DNA from: Strix aluco
Taxonomy: Eukaryota; Chordata; Aves; Strigiformes; Strigidae
Assembly: GCF_031877795.1 (NCBI RefSeq)
Contig: NC_133971.1
Location: 60,582,463 to 60,646,462, forward strand
Length of the DNA stretch: 64,000 nucleotides
Direction: 5' to 3'
The translations under genes were made by a program, and so were the position numbers. Positions 26,116 through 51,482 of this stretch are shown one piece after another. Each line of letters starts with the position of its first letter. Position 1 is the first letter of the stretch. The notes beneath the pieces were generated by a model. It was given only the letters and a program-made list of their open reading frames with translations, ran no database searches and was not told where the DNA came from.

Positions 26116-29100
26116 GCAAAACTCCTGGGGAAAAGTAAGCTGGGCAGGTCTGTTGGCTGATGCATATAGGTAACGTGTCAGAAACATCAGCAACAAGACA
26201 GATTTGGTCAGATCAGGACTTCTCTAGTCTCATGTCTATTAAGGCCCAGACCAGCTGCCTTGAAAGCAGACGCCATTTCATTCAGGTGCCCCTTCCCCAG
26301 CCAGGACTAGGTGTGCAGAAACCAGTCCTCACAGATGATAGCCTGCCTTCAGAAGCCTCCCAGCAGAGGTTCCATCAATGCCCCAGACAATATCCTCTCC
26401 CAATTCAAGCAATTTTCTTCTAATCTAAGTCTCATTTGCTGCAATTCAGGCTCACGGCTACTTCCTCTACTCATACGTAATGCAGAGAATAGCAATCCCT
26501 TTTAACATATTTAAAGACTCATGTTTTTCTCAGTCTACTCTACAGGCAAAATATCAGTCTCTCCAACATTTCCCCTTGGATGTATTTTCTAGAGTTTTCA
26601 TCATTCTTGTACCTTTTACCTACCGTTAGCATAAACAAAGAGACACAAGATATTTAGATGTTCTTATACAGGGCCATACAGTACCAATAAGAGTAGATAA
26701 CACAATTAAGGATTTTTAAAAGAACCCTTTTTGTTCCCCCTGTCCATCCCTGTCCTTTGATTTAATCCACTCAACAGAGCAGCCCTAGCACTTCCCATGA
26801 AAGTTGCAACAGAAGGACCCATGGCAAGATCTGAGATTACCTAGGCACAAATGAAATGTGTCTATAATAGATCTTTATGAGGATGCTGAAATGACAAACA
26901 TCTTGCATAAGGCAATGTGATACAGAGCAGGGGCATACAAAGAGACTGTATCCAAATTGTACTATAGGAAATTCAACTCTAACTTCCTGCTTGCCTCATT
27001 TTGCAGTATTAATTATTTAATTACTTGTGTTGACCTCTCACTCTCTGAATGAACAAAATCCGCAGTTTACAGAAAGCACCTCTACTTAACACAGTGTCTA
27101 ATGATGTGCTGTCCACACAGGAACAACACATGCAGCCCTATCTCTGCCCTAAATATCTGCAGGTCCCTGGGCTGAGGGAATCACAGATGCAATGAAATTT
27201 AGTAGCCAGGTTTGAAATTCAGAACCCAGGTTAAAACTCCAGTGTCCCCAACAGGGAAGAAGGCAAACCACTAGGACACTACATCTGAAAGAAACATGGA
27301 TAACGAGACTTACTGCTGTGTCTTCCTTGGAACAAATGCCTGCGTGGCTTCCAGTATTTGTGACGAATGGGCAGTCGCCTGTTTGACTGGAAGTTGGAAG
27401 CAGAAAACCTATCTACAGCTGCAACTGTACAACAGACCTTCTAAAACAGCCATCTACTCTGGCAGCCTTGACTGAGGCATTCTCAAGTGTTTAGCTGAGC
27501 TTCCCACAGCAACAACAGAGGCATCAGATGGACGAACAAGTGTGTACCTATCAAATTTTCAACCCAACTTAATAGCTTCTTACCAAATACATAATTACAT
27601 GTTTTTTTCATAAACACTGGAACCATGTACCAAAGCAGGCTACAAAGTTCACCTCTGAGTTCAGAAGACTTGGCCCACCTTGGCCCTGGGCTTCCCAGCT
27701 AAGACTTATTGGACATTTCTTAGCAGAATGGATCATGTTTTCCTGATGCCCAGGAGCCTTTCATGGCATGAATCAGGAAAAGCACAGGATTGTAGCACAG
27801 ACCAGTCACATCCAGTTCTTCCCTGTCCTACCCTAACCTTCATCCTTCCTGCAAATCTACAGAGACTATTTGCTGTTTCCTTCAATTTACTTCACTAAAC
27901 GGATTCTCAACAACCTGCTTTATGCTTTTGTTTGCTTGGAGGATTGATATGTGAAGGTGCTGATTAATCATCTGTACTGGTTTATCATCCTGAAAGCTTA
28001 GTGCCCATGGATCTGAAGGTACTGGTCAGACTACTCAGAGAAAAGACATCTAATTTTTTGGGACTAAGATCTTAGAAATATTGTAATCCTTATAATGGCA
28101 ATAATGAAGATTAAAACCACTGAGTTATCTCTGAACATCCTGTTCACAGACACCAAGATAAGAATTGATTAAGACTGCAGAAGGGTTACTGCCAAATTTA
28201 GCCCAGGGAAAAAGGAAAAAGGGAAATAAAACAGTTTCCCACCCAGAAAGTCAGTAAAATAAATCAAGATAATTTCTCACTTTAATTGCAATTTATTATC
28301 ATTAAAAGTAACAACAAGTAGGTTTAAATCCTTTTGTCTTAAAAATCTAGTATAACACACAAGTCACTGCTACTGTTCTATGCAACCTGTGGCAAAATTG
28401 TATCCCCAAATCACATTATTCTGCCTCATCCTCATAGACATCAATGGTGTGGGACACAAACAACACAGAAACAGATTGCTCTGTACAGCACTTGTCATAA
28501 GGATGATCATTAGGCCTCAAGATGCTACAAGTTATTCTGTAAGAGCTATTAAGTACAACTTTAGTTTTCCCCTTTGTTAGTATTGCTAGAACAATTAAAT
28601 ATTTCACAGAGTTTTTGGCGAAGACCCAAGAATCTTTTAAGAACTGTATTTTTTCCCTGTATCTCTCCTTAGATGCTAAAGTTTTCCTCTTTTTCTTTTT
28701 ACCCCTCAGCGACATGGCCACCCCACTCCAGGATACAAAACCACAGCAATGTTTGCAGTCACTCTCCACACAGAACCATATATTTCCCTCGCATTCTGAA
28801 GTCAATATTCAACAATAGCACTTACCTTTAACACTGCTGCCAGAGCAGCCTGGCAGCACACCATTCAGGAATACTACATGCTCATGTATTAATCTCCAGC
28901 TTCTTGGAAGTTCTAGAGATTAAGTTAAACTCAAGCAAAGTATCCAAGATAGCTAACTTACAGCTAGCTCAGATTTGTGTAAAGGAGCAGGAGCCAGATG
29001 CTGCCGACAGACTCATCTTCACATTACAGCTGTTCACATAAGGACTTGAGCAAGTCATAATGCTGTTCATCAGTGGCTTGCAGGTCCAAAAAAAGTCTCC

Positions 29101-31645
29101 ACAAGCAAGCACACATACTGATGAAAAGGAAGGATGGTCCTATTTCCATCAAGCATTTCATGTGTTAAATTTAAGCTTACAATGTTACTCCATATTCAAA
29201 AGTAATCAGAAGCCTCTGAGTGAAAGCTTTCTGGCTAGCAGAAACGTAGTGAAGGAAGAAACAGAATACAGGAAAAACTTTACATAGCTACTCAGATGTG
29301 CTTGTACATGATTTCAGATACACAAGAAGGTCTGTTCTTCAGGAGCAGACCCCTTGGGTATTTCTGCCTGAACTTTACAGTAGCATGTGGCACTGAGGAG
29401 CTCAATGAAAACAAATCAGTAACCAGTCTCACATACATCTATACCCACACTGGATTCAGAAAGTCATGGGAAAAAGTATAAACATTATCATAGGATAAAC
29501 ATATGGAGGAAGTACTAGATCAACAGATTCTATGAACAGGCTCCAGTTGTTCACCAACAGCAGTTCACACTCTTCTCTAAACAGACCCATAAGTTAAACT
29601 CCAGGAGAAAAGGGGGTGTTAAATTTACTCATTTACAAATACCTTTTTGGAGTTTGCTCTCAGCTGGATCTCTTGGGGAAAAAGAAACAAAACAAAAACA
29701 ATGCTTACAGCAAAACTGCAAAATCCTGTCTTACCTAACATCCTAAACTACTATCTTGCTTTGTAAATGTACCTAACAGTTTATGAATATCCCACGCTTA
29801 CTCAATAATACCTTAATGACTTTTAACCGAGGTAGCCACTAAACCATCACCATATATTAGTGATGCCAACACAAAGGGAGAAGCTCAACTAAGATGATCA
29901 AGAACAGTTAATTGGCCAAAACCAATAGAATTTGCTTCCAAAAATGTAATTTTCTGTCTTGTTCTCCTCCTCCCACCCTTGCTTCACTTCCTGTTTCTCC
30001 TCTTGCCCATCTCTAACAAACAGCAACAAGGTAAAATTTAGCTTTCCAGTTAATTTGTAAAATGTATTTGGACTTTCAAAAGTGAATTTTCAAATGAAGA
30101 ATCAGTGAATTTACTTTTAAATGAATGTAATTTAAAAAACAGACACTGAAGGACAATCTCCAACCCCATCCACTGACATGTCAAGTGCCAGCTCTTATCA
30201 TCTTCTTGCACATGCCTAGGTGCTAGAAGCTGTGGAAAGATGCCTGCATGGGCAAAACAGAAGTTGTGAAAAGGTCCCTTTCATTGTAAGTTGCATCCCA
30301 TATATGTAAACACACAGAGAATCACCTGTCTTATCCCTGTCTTTCAAGTACTCAGGAAGTTAAAATAAACTGGCAATTATCATTCCTCTAGCCAAAAAGT
30401 ACATAGATCTATCATATCCTTGACCCTTCTAGTGGCATTCATTTCTTAAAATGAATATATTTTCAAATTACTTCTGTAGCTATGATAGCCTATATTCAAA
30501 TTCAACATGAAAAAACCTCAAAAAACTTTAAGGATAATTAATACCCTAGTATTTTTGAAAACATTTCCAGGATTTTTTTGTGGTCCCTTACTACAGACCT
30601 TTTTCACTGTAATTCAGAACACCCTTTACCCACATCCAAATCAACCAACCAAACAAGAAAACCCCAACTGAAGATCAAACACCCTGATACCTAAGTTGTT
30701 TAATACTTGTTTTGCAGAATGTACATTCAGGTAAAGTTTTGTAGTGTAAACATCCAATTCTGACTTCTTTTCTTCAAACACTATCTAAAATTTTAAGGGT
30801 TCTCTCCATTGCAACTAAAGGAATATAAACTCTCACTTCAGTTACACTGTGCTGACCCAAAGCAGCATAAAACCCCTGCTTCCAACATACATACGTACCA
30901 AATAAACAAGCCTGAAAAGAAAACCCATTCTCCTGTTTAAAAATAGACCACTAACCAGTCTGATGTGCATAATACTGATTTCTCTATCTAGATGAGATAC
31001 AGGGTGTATATTCCCAAATATAAAAATAAAATTGTATGAATTGCATGCAACTGTACATAGTGCAGTTCAAGCAATACTGAGGTGTTCTCCTTGTTTTTGT
31101 GAAACGTGCACAACAGCAAACTGCAGGGTCATAATTGTAATGTGATCCTTGGGTTTCTTCCACAGAGACACACAAAGCTACTTTTATTTTTAAAAACTCT
31201 AGCCCACAACAGAGAGATTTTAAATAATTTAGCTGTGATAACAGTACTGAGGAGAATTTCTGAATTTCCTTACACATGTCTAGATTACCCAAGGGGACTT
31301 TTTGTTAGAAGTCTTTTACTAGAACTCTTTTTTCACAAATCACACCACAAAAAGGTGTTTTCTGCTTTGATTACATACAGTTGTTCATCAGGTGGAAGTA
31401 GACGAAGGTAGTTTATTACATTATAAAACTAACCTCATCCTTATGAAGCATATGTAATATACAAATTAAAGATTCCAGTTAAGCATCACCACATACTGAC
31501 CCTTCATATTTGTATAAGATGATCTGCTATGACATTGTAACTACTGAAACTGCACACAGGAGCCTTGCTATATCATACTGGTGTTACAGTTCTCTTTCTA
31601 AAACATTCCACAACCACCTCTGCATTTGGGTCATTTTCATCCATT
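26116..31645. other. Intergenic plus RNF170 3' UTR, no other gene recognised
   Basis: The right part must contain the 3' UTR of RNF170, which runs leftward from 31645. Candidate - strand AATAAA signals (TTTATT on +) lie at 31412-31417 and 31183-31188, but the true site cannot be chosen by eye. No THAP1 exon was seen. Confidence 0.5.
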
Positions 31646-42986
<11,341 letters not shown>

Positions 42987-43011
42987 CACAGCTCTAAAAT
43001 GTAAAAAGAAA

Positions 43012-43037
43012 TTTATACATATACATACATATACATA
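43012..43037. repeat. ATACAT microsatellite
   Basis: Imperfect ATACAT/ATAC repeats lie about 20 bases upstream of the acceptor of RNF170 coding exon 1, on the intron side. Confidence 0.65.
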
Positions 43038-46000
43038 TTAAAACATACACGTGCACACATACATTTTAAAAATTGTTACAAATAATATGTATACACATCT
43101 ATTCATACACACAATAAATTCCTGAAGCAATAGATTAGTCATTGCTGGGGGAAAAAATGGGAAGAAGAAGGGAACAGATGTATTTTTACCAAACACTGGG
43201 CTTGCTGCAGAGGACTGCAAAACTTTTGTCTTGCACAATAACAAACAAGTCTTAAATGACTGTGTTGTGATCTAAAGATTTTTTTTTTAAACAGCAGTCA
43301 GATACTTTGCCTGTGAATATAAATTACCTAGGAATAGGTCATTGCTAAATTGGACATATTTTAACAACAATTCATTTTAAAAAAAAGTATAATGACTCTG
43401 CATTATCAAGAATTTTAGCTATTATACAACACAACATTGCTGCTAGGCTGAGACAATGTAATTTTTAGAAACCTAATTTTCACCATTTATGTGAAGAAAC
43501 AAACAAGGATATTTGAGGTTTGGCTATTTTTAGAGTGTTAAATGCCCATTTGGATACACAGGAATCACATGATGCACTTTATATTTTATATGTCTTTTCT
43601 ATGCATTACCATCTTCAGCTGGAAACATGGGAAAAACTTGATGGCAAAAGTATTATCAGGCTTCTCTAGTTTGACTTGTTTGTTTTATATTCATTTCACA
43701 CATGCAACAATCAGAATGACTTGCCAACACTGATTAACCTACAGCATTAACCTACAGCTGGAGGCAAGCAAAATAAAATAGTTTCCAACACACTGCTAAA
43801 TCATTCCTGTTGCATTCAGGAACTGAAATGAACTACAGCTGTGAATATTATGAAATCAGGAGACTTAAGCTAAGACTAACAAATGACCAAAAAAGTCATA
43901 TTGAAGATGTCTCCATACACAATTAAAGTATTCTTCATACAGAGCTAACATAAAATCTCAGCATCAGTTTATGAGGTCAAGTAAGACTGGTATCATTTAC
44001 TTTACTTGCTAGTCCAGTGTGTTCCTTAAAGCTTGCAAGCTTTCATTAGTGTTTCTGTCTACTTTACAGCTTGTGTGTCATTTTTTAATTCGAACTTTGC
44101 TGTCTAGCAAACACCATCAGACAGTGCCTGGCTCTAAAGTAATTGCAAAGCTGAAATGGAATACAAGTCATTGGGATTTTAGTGGATACCTGTAATGAGT
44201 GCCCTGACAAGATTTCAACATGCCAGTCTACTGCTAATTCAAAAGTGTCATCTTTACCATAAGATAGCTACTCTCATCCTCCAGATCTTTTCTTGTACAA
44301 GTTGTGGAGCTTTTTCCAAGCTTTCTTACATTCATGGTAGCCACCCTCTGTAGCAGCAATGCAAGAGAAGCTGGTGTATTCTAACATTATTGCAGAAAAG
44401 GGTCAGTGGTATAATTAAGTACCATAAGAGCAGAGAAAACTCATGGAGAACAAAGGGTAGATTCCTTTAATTCTTGTTGGTGTTTTGGGCTTCCACTGTG
44501 AAAAACAAAATGAAATAATGAAGCGTATATGAAATGAAATAACAAACTAAGTTATCCTACGTTTCCCAGTCTGAAGTGAGACTATTATTTCTGTAATTAT
44601 AGTCATAATTTTTGCTAATTACAGCTTTCCAATAGCAACTGTGTCATAGTCTAAGTACTGAAGTGTCGATCCGTATTTGGAAAGAGTAACTTTTCCCAAA
44701 GGTGGAATACCAGTGACTCATCAAGAGCCATTTTTAAAGTAGGTCAATATTGACACAGGTTTCATATACACTAATGAATAAAAGACCAGATATTTGTGGA
44801 AAGGTCTAACATAGGAACAAGAGCCTACACAAGGAGCTACAGCATTTTTTTGTGTAGCTAGTTATGCAATTATAGTGCTATAGTTAAAGCCATGAGGATA
44901 AGGTGTGTGGAACTTTTCTGAGCAGCAGTTCCTTGGTGCTGAGGATCTGGTCTGGTAGGTGTACTGTGATGCCTCCCCAGCCCAACATTACCAAACATTA
45001 TACTTCATTTTGTTGCATAGCCAATCCTGAAGAAGCTTCTCTCTCTTATAATACATCATTCTGGGACACTCATTTTCCACAACTGTGTCTCAGGCAGTGT
45101 GCTTGTATCTTCAACTCCTATGTTTTCTCTCCTAAAGTGTCATAATCAGTCCACTAATTTTTACTGCGTCACACTGTCACTTCTGGATTGACCACTCAGT
45201 ACAAAGCCAAAAGTAAATGGCAAGAAACTGGTATGTGATGATTATTCTACCATCCTGCATCAGCTCTGTTGGAATAGACCAACATACTAATAACAACTAC
45301 ATCACATTAAGTATTATGCACTTCTTTTTTCAGAAATACACACTGTTGCAGTGACATACAGATGATTTAACCACACCTTTGGAAAGCAAGTGTTTGTCAC
45401 ACTGACATCTGGAAGGCTTTCTATTGTCACTGCTTGCTTGGTGCACTGTGAAACCAACATATGAATAGCCAGTATCACACAAAGTTAACTCAGTGTCCCT
45501 GAACAGCCTGCAAGACATCCACTCTAGAGCACACTCTCCCTCTCTGCATGTTCCTTACAACAGTCTTAATCCTTATCTGCCTACAATTAATAGCACTCAC
45601 AACAACTGCTTGCCTTCATTTCTGTTCATGCACTCTTCTTGAAATACCAAACTATGGTGCCAAACTTAGCAGCAGACTATGAATACATGGATCCCCACAT
45701 TCTATTCCTTTCCACACATAATGCCAGTTACTTGTATCTACTTCACCCCTTCATTTACCACATATGACTTTCCAAATAACCATTTTCAAACAAACTTAGT
45801 GTCCAGAAGAAATTCCTGCACAGCCTTTCTAGTTACATAAAATGCCACTCTCTCAAACACTTTGTCTTCACTTATGTATCAATACTGCCAAGATGTACAG
45901 AGCGTGGAGTGGAGTCTCCACCTGTCTCTCCCAGCTGCTTCTACTACTAAATTCTAGAGAAGATGGGCTGCCAATGCTTAAGGCTCATGTTCTTCAAGTT

Positions 46001-49000
46001 TAAACTTATTTGCTGCTTCTGGACAGTCAACAAATGCTGAGAATATTCCCCTCATTACCTCTAGCACTTTTCCAGAACCAGACCATTGCACAGGAGGGCC
46101 GAGATGAATTGTGTAGACTAGGAACTACAAACAGAAGGGTTTCACTTCAAAAGATCAACACATACTTTTTTAGAATAGTCATTCAAGCCTCAGTAGGGAC
46201 AGTAACAATCTCTTTCTACTCTTATCTCTGGGTTAGGATGTGAAAAAAGCAATGGCTACAAGGAGAACACTGCTAAAATACACTATTTGAAAAACTGTCT
46301 GACTGAAGGAGGAAGGAATTATGTGATCTCAAGTCTTGTTTCTCAAGTTTTGAACATTTTCAAACAAAATATCTAGAACTGCAAGCTTGCAGGTCATGTT
46401 TCTTCAGGTGCAACCACAACAGCCAATGAACACATCCCCAGTGGTTTGAATCTGTAATAGACTAGTTAACAGTCCTAAAATAGCTGCTAAGGAATCTTGC
46501 CTCCCAGTGCATGTCTTTAGCAGTGGTGCTCTTTTAACTGGTATGACTAATAAACAGGCTATAGGAGACTTAATTCTTAAATGATGTAATGAAGACCCTT
46601 CAGTCTTCAGAGACAACCAGCACTGACAAGGACTAAGTGTATATCAGAGCAGACTTCAAGAACCAGACTTTATCACAAACATCTAATCTCTCCCAAAATA
46701 ATAACTGGTAATAATTTGATGTCATTTAATAGCAACTTGATGTGGTTTGTATTAAATTCAACCTTTTTATGTTGTTCCATCACATTTGTCTGTTTATGAA
46801 AAAATAGTAGTATTTCATCAACTTTTTCATCATATAATCCTTTTCAGATCAGTGTTCTACACCACAGGCTTTTCAGATGTTAAATAATTTTAAAATCACC
46901 TTGTTTATTATCAGTTTTTCTGAGAGTAATCACTGACAGAAAGCAACACTATTTTAGTTACATTTCAAATAAGAATCTGAAGGCCTTAAAAAAAAAAAAA
47001 AGAGAACCATATGAGCAATACTGCAATTACAACATCTTTTATTCTTGGAAACTCATACAGATCACATTGAAATGTGAGGGCATGAGGACATACACTAATG
47101 TGGATGTATTATTTCTTGATTTTTCAGATTTGAAAAGTATTATGAAGACTCTCCATGTTCAACATACAGCACACACAGAACAATACCCCATGCCATGATT
47201 CATAATGAAATGAAAAACAATCCGGTGTTTGCCATGATATATTAAACACTTGTTGCCAGCTACCCAAAGTCAGAATATCCCCATAGTTTTTTTAAGGATT
47301 TGAACTTTTTCAGGTTTATCAGGGAAGTACCAGATGCTAATATACTCTCACAACCACAGAGATTTTAGGACCCACTACCAAGGGAATACACAAGCATAGT
47401 GAAAGAGAAGAGGCTATCTTCACCACTGTGAAGAAAACACACAGGCAATACTGCTGTGAGATACAAATTAGTAAGCAAGAGCAACATTTTAATAACTGTG
47501 AGAGCAGATACAATTTGTTTAACATCTGAAAGATACAATGGATAACAATGTGTCCTTTCAGGGACGGCCTGCCAGTGAAAAGTGGTTTGGTGGGGTTCTT
47601 TTTCACTTCATTTGTGTTTTCTTCTTGATGCAGCACTGGCAACCACACTCAGTGCTTCTAAAAAATGATAAAATCCAGACGGTGGTGGGCCCAGGTGCAA
47701 GTCAGAACCTGTAATAACTTTGGCCTGTTGTCTTTTATTAGCAGAAGCATTACCACCCTCCTTAAAAATGCTGCTTAATTTGTAGGGATCACATGTTTTT
47801 CCAGGGTAAGCTAATTCCTCTACAACTAGCAAAATACTATGAGTCACATTTTTTTAAGGCTGAAAAGGCTTTAATTCCTCAAAATTTGCTTCCATTGTAA
47901 AAGGAACAAACCAAAAAAAAAAAAAGTTTAATATTTATCAACAGGTTTCTAGTAAGATTGACCTGTTTTAGATAACAGAAATCAACTTCTAAGAATTTAA
48001 GCATACTAAAATGGAGCATATGAATTCTGTAACCTACTTCCTGCATGCATATTAGCTTATATGGAAATATCAAAGGCATAAATTTAGTGGTTGTCTTTCA
48101 TTTAAGAGAAAAATAAACATAAATTCCCAAAATAAAGACAAATTCTTAAATGTGGGGCAATAATTGCGACGTCTCTTATCAGAATTTATCTAATTACTTC
48201 CTACTTCAGGGTAGGAGCAGGTCCTGGCCAGTGTCTGTGGTTGAGAATGGGAGTTTGTGAATGGGTTTGACCCAGCAAACTGGATCCTACAGTCATTTTT
48301 ACTCTCCTTCTTGAAGAGCAAAAAGTATGCCTAGACTGCATTCAGAAAGTGTTAACAACAGCAGGCATTAAGCCTGCATGGTGAACAGTAAATGTATAAA
48401 CAACATTGAAGACTCTAGCATGAGTTTACTAGCCTAAATCATCTAAACCCTGAGTTGATGCATTTTGTCCAGGTGCTTTAGTGTACTGAAGTTGGACTTT
48501 AAAACAGCAGTGTAGACATATATAACATTATAAAACAGAAATAAGGAAAATGATGGATGGTGTACTCAGAAAAAGAGGTTTTGAGGAAACAGGATTTATT
48601 AGCTTTTCATTTTTGTGAGCATAGTCTTATTTGAATAGGCACAAATAATCTCCAGTATTAAGTATCTCCGTATGTTCTAAAAATCAGGAGGAGACAACCC
48701 AAAGGGTGCATTTACCAAGGGAAGTTAAAAAAAAAAAATCAAATATAGCAACATACAAATTGACAAGATACATTCTGTGAGAAGGTTGTTAAAACTGACA
48801 CGAATATTTTACTAGGATTTCATGCAGTCTGTTTTATTATTCTCAATGCAGTCAGCATTATTATGAGTCACAAATCAATTCAGCTGGTAGAGCAAAATTA
48901 CAGCCAAACTCTGCTGTATCATATTCAGTTATCTCTTCACCATAAACCACCTTTGCTTTCAGTACTATGCTGACTACATTTATGTGCATGCATGCTCTTG

Positions 49001-49116
49001 CAAAAGAAAGGAAAAAGCCTAAAGAGTCTTGTCAAAATAGGGAATAGGGAATTTTCAGTAAGCAAATGATAATTTTGTTCAATATATCTTAAGAACTGAC
49101 CAACTGAGGCACTTGC

Positions 49117-49174
49117 CTGGTAAAGCAGGTCTCTGCAAGGTTTGAGATCAGCAGTCTCTGAGGCACATATTTTC
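49117..49174 (-). other. Candidate alternative 5' UTR exon of RNF170 with a GC donor
   Basis: On the - strand a long polypyrimidine tract (T18 then ctctttag) ends at 49175. The 58 bases that follow end ...TTTACCAG before gcaagtg, an excellent match to the rare GC-AG donor consensus. Only sequence signals support this, and there is no coding evidence. Confidence 0.25.
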
Positions 49175-49182
49175 CTAAAGAG

Positions 49183-49200
49183 AAAAAAAAAAAAAAAAAA
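49183..49200. repeat. A18 homopolymer
   Basis: A run of 18 A is followed by further A-rich sequence. On the - strand it forms the polypyrimidine tract described for the candidate exon. Confidence 0.85.
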
Positions 49201-51219
49201 GAAAAAAGAAAGTAGATATTCTATGTTTGCTGGTGGAATCATGCTTTGAAAGTTAAAAATACTACAGATGCAAACTCCAGATGTAACTCTGTAAGAAAAA
49301 ATAATTCCAAGTTAATACACCATTCTACTGGGAAAACAAAAAGTGTCCAATGATTTTTCTCATGAGTCTGAAACTATGTTGATGGCTTGAAGCAAAAACA
49401 CAAATTCAGTGGTCTGTATAGCATTACTATTTGGAGTATCTGTCTGGGTGACGCATGACCTGTATAAAAACATTTCCAAAGTCTTCCACTGCTTTATAAG
49501 GCTAAAACATACTGAAAGGTATAGAGTTCTAAAAAAAAAGGAGGGTGGAACTGAATTCATATGCAGATAGGAACATGATAAAGAGCCTGCCAATGCCTTC
49601 AGTTTGGATATCTGACTTTTCTGATCAGACAGGAAGAGAAAGTACTAATGTCACTTATTTATAATAATGTTTACTGAAATATGGTAATACTTCAAGTAAG
49701 AAAGAAAAAGCTTTAAATATCTTTTAAGAAATGTGCCCAAGAATTCTTTATTGTAGAGAGCAATTCTTCCGTACACAACCTAGACAGCAAGAAAAAAAGC
49801 ATTACTGTATTTGTTTGCATCAACCAAATACAAAATGTAAGCTACACATCATGAAAACAGGCAAAGCAGAGCTGGAAATGGGTAAAGGAAGACGTGGCAG
49901 AAAACCTTAAACACCGAAATATACCTGTGGGACAGCTTGTCACAAGTACCAAGCACATAGCTTAAAGTAGGCATTAAAACTTGAAATGGAAAGTTACAGT
50001 TGCACAGCTTACGTAGCTTTCAAAGGCCTTTTAATTCATTTCCAAATGTGAAAGCTACCTTTAAACAAAGGGAAATGGAATTCATAACTTAAAAATTAAA
50101 ACAGCAGGCTATACAATGAGATCAGTGAGAAGATACTTTACTGGGAAAACTTCAGAATTTTCATAGCTTTTACAATATACTTTACACTCAGATTGTTTAT
50201 GGTACTAATTTATTTAATGGAAGAACTACAACAAAACAGGAACAAAGTGACAGTTATTAGCTCTGCAATCCTTCCCCTCTTGGTTGTTTACCCAACCTTC
50301 AGCTGTTATCAGCGCACTATGCTTGCTACTCCATGTTGCGTGTCAGGCCAGTTGCTAACTAACAGGAAACTGTACAGCTTATGACACCTGATATTCTCAT
50401 TGCAAACTTCAGATGGGCCAAAATTCAACTGACTACCAAGAAGGAGTTTCTTCAGGCAATCCCTTCAGAGCATGATGGAGAGCTACTAGGGCTGGGGTAG
50501 TAAGGATGCAGAGCCACTCTGGCCATGAAACACACTCCTGGTCTTTGAGATTAAAAATTAATCTAATTACCTGCGGCTAATGCTAAATAAGTAATTTTTA
50601 TTTTACGTTAATTTTTATTGCAGCAGAGTTTTGCTGAGAGGAAGTTAGTCATTCTCTACCCCAAAGAGAAGAAATCCTTGTAGAGGCCGCTCCTTCCATA
50701 AGCCAAGCCATATTACTTACTAGCAAGAGAATGTGGGTGCAGCGTCCTCACAAGCCCACTCTCCCGAAGCCAGGGGCTCAGGATGCAGCTGCAGGTCCCT
50801 TCCGGCCCTGCCCGAGACCCTCCCAAGCGCCGAGGGCACACACAGCCAGGGAAAGGACCCAGACCCCGTGGAGGGCTGCGGCTCAGTCGGCACGCCTCGG
50901 GGGCCCGGCGGCGTACAAGGCCCTCCACGGCCTACAGCGGACCACGGTTGCCTCGCCACCGGCCTCCACTTGCTGACACCTCCGGTAGCGGGGTTAAGCA
51001 CAGCCACGCCACACCGGAGCAGGCCGGACCGGAAGAGACTAGAGCAATACAGCAGACGCCTACAGCACCGCTCACGCCCCTCACGGGCCAGCACACCCTC
51101 TCCCCCAGCCGGTTATAACGGGGCGGGGGGAGGAAAGCCCCCGCCGGGCCGGGTTGAACGGAGCCCCCGCCCCTTTCCCTCAGCGCCGCGGGGAGGGGCG
51201 CGGCCCCGCGCTGTGGTAC

Positions 51220-51330
51220 CTCAGCTCTTGGCGCGCGCGACGCTCGCCACCGATCACGGCCCCGCCCCCTGCGAGCGCCGCTGCGCCTCGTCGCGTCTCC
51301 TCCGCCCCTGCGTAGGGCCCGCACGACGCA
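51220..51330 (-). other. RNF170: Inferred non-coding exon 1 of RNF170
   Basis: On the - strand ...CAAGAGCTGAG is followed by gtacca, an acceptable donor at 51219, inside the CpG island just left of HOOK3 exon 1. The start of transcription is a guess. An upstream non-coding exon is required because the ATG exon begins with a splice acceptor seven bases before the start codon. Confidence 0.35.
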
Positions 51331-51362
51331 GGCGCGCGCGGGCGGTTCCTGTCAGGTCGCTC

Positions 51363-51369
51363 TGACGTG
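51363..51369 (+). promoter_or_regulatory. CRE-like half site TGACGTG
   Basis: A single TGACGTG, a binding core for CREB/ATF-type bZIP factors, sits between the divergent first exons. This is sequence match only. Confidence 0.35.
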
Positions 51370-51390
51370 TCGACGCCACGGCCCGGCCCG

Positions 51391-51420
51391 GGACGGGACG
51401 GGACGGGACGGGACGGGGCG
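51391..51420. repeat. GGACG pentamer tandem repeat in the promoter
   Basis: Five exact GGACG units are followed by one GGGCG, running straight into a GC box (ggggcggg at 51415-51422), about 60 bases before the HOOK3 start codon. Confidence 0.85.
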
Positions 51421-51482
51421 GGAGGGGGCGCCGGCGGTACCGACCCGGCCGCGGCCGTTAGCCCCTTTGGCCGTTCCCCGCC

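Larger units (their letters stand above)
42994..51219 (-). other. RNF170: RNF170 intron 1 (5' UTR intron)
   Basis: About 8.2 kb separate the inferred non-coding first exon in the CpG island from the exon that carries the ATG. It is AT-rich with scattered homopolymers. One candidate cassette exon (49117-49174) is listed separately. No protein-coding gene is recognised within it. Confidence 0.55.

Noticed and set aside
50733-51365. 210-codon frame and others in the RNF170/HOOK3 promoter
   Set aside because: Composition artefact in the CpG island. It overlaps the promoter and the inferred RNF170 first exon and shows no domain.
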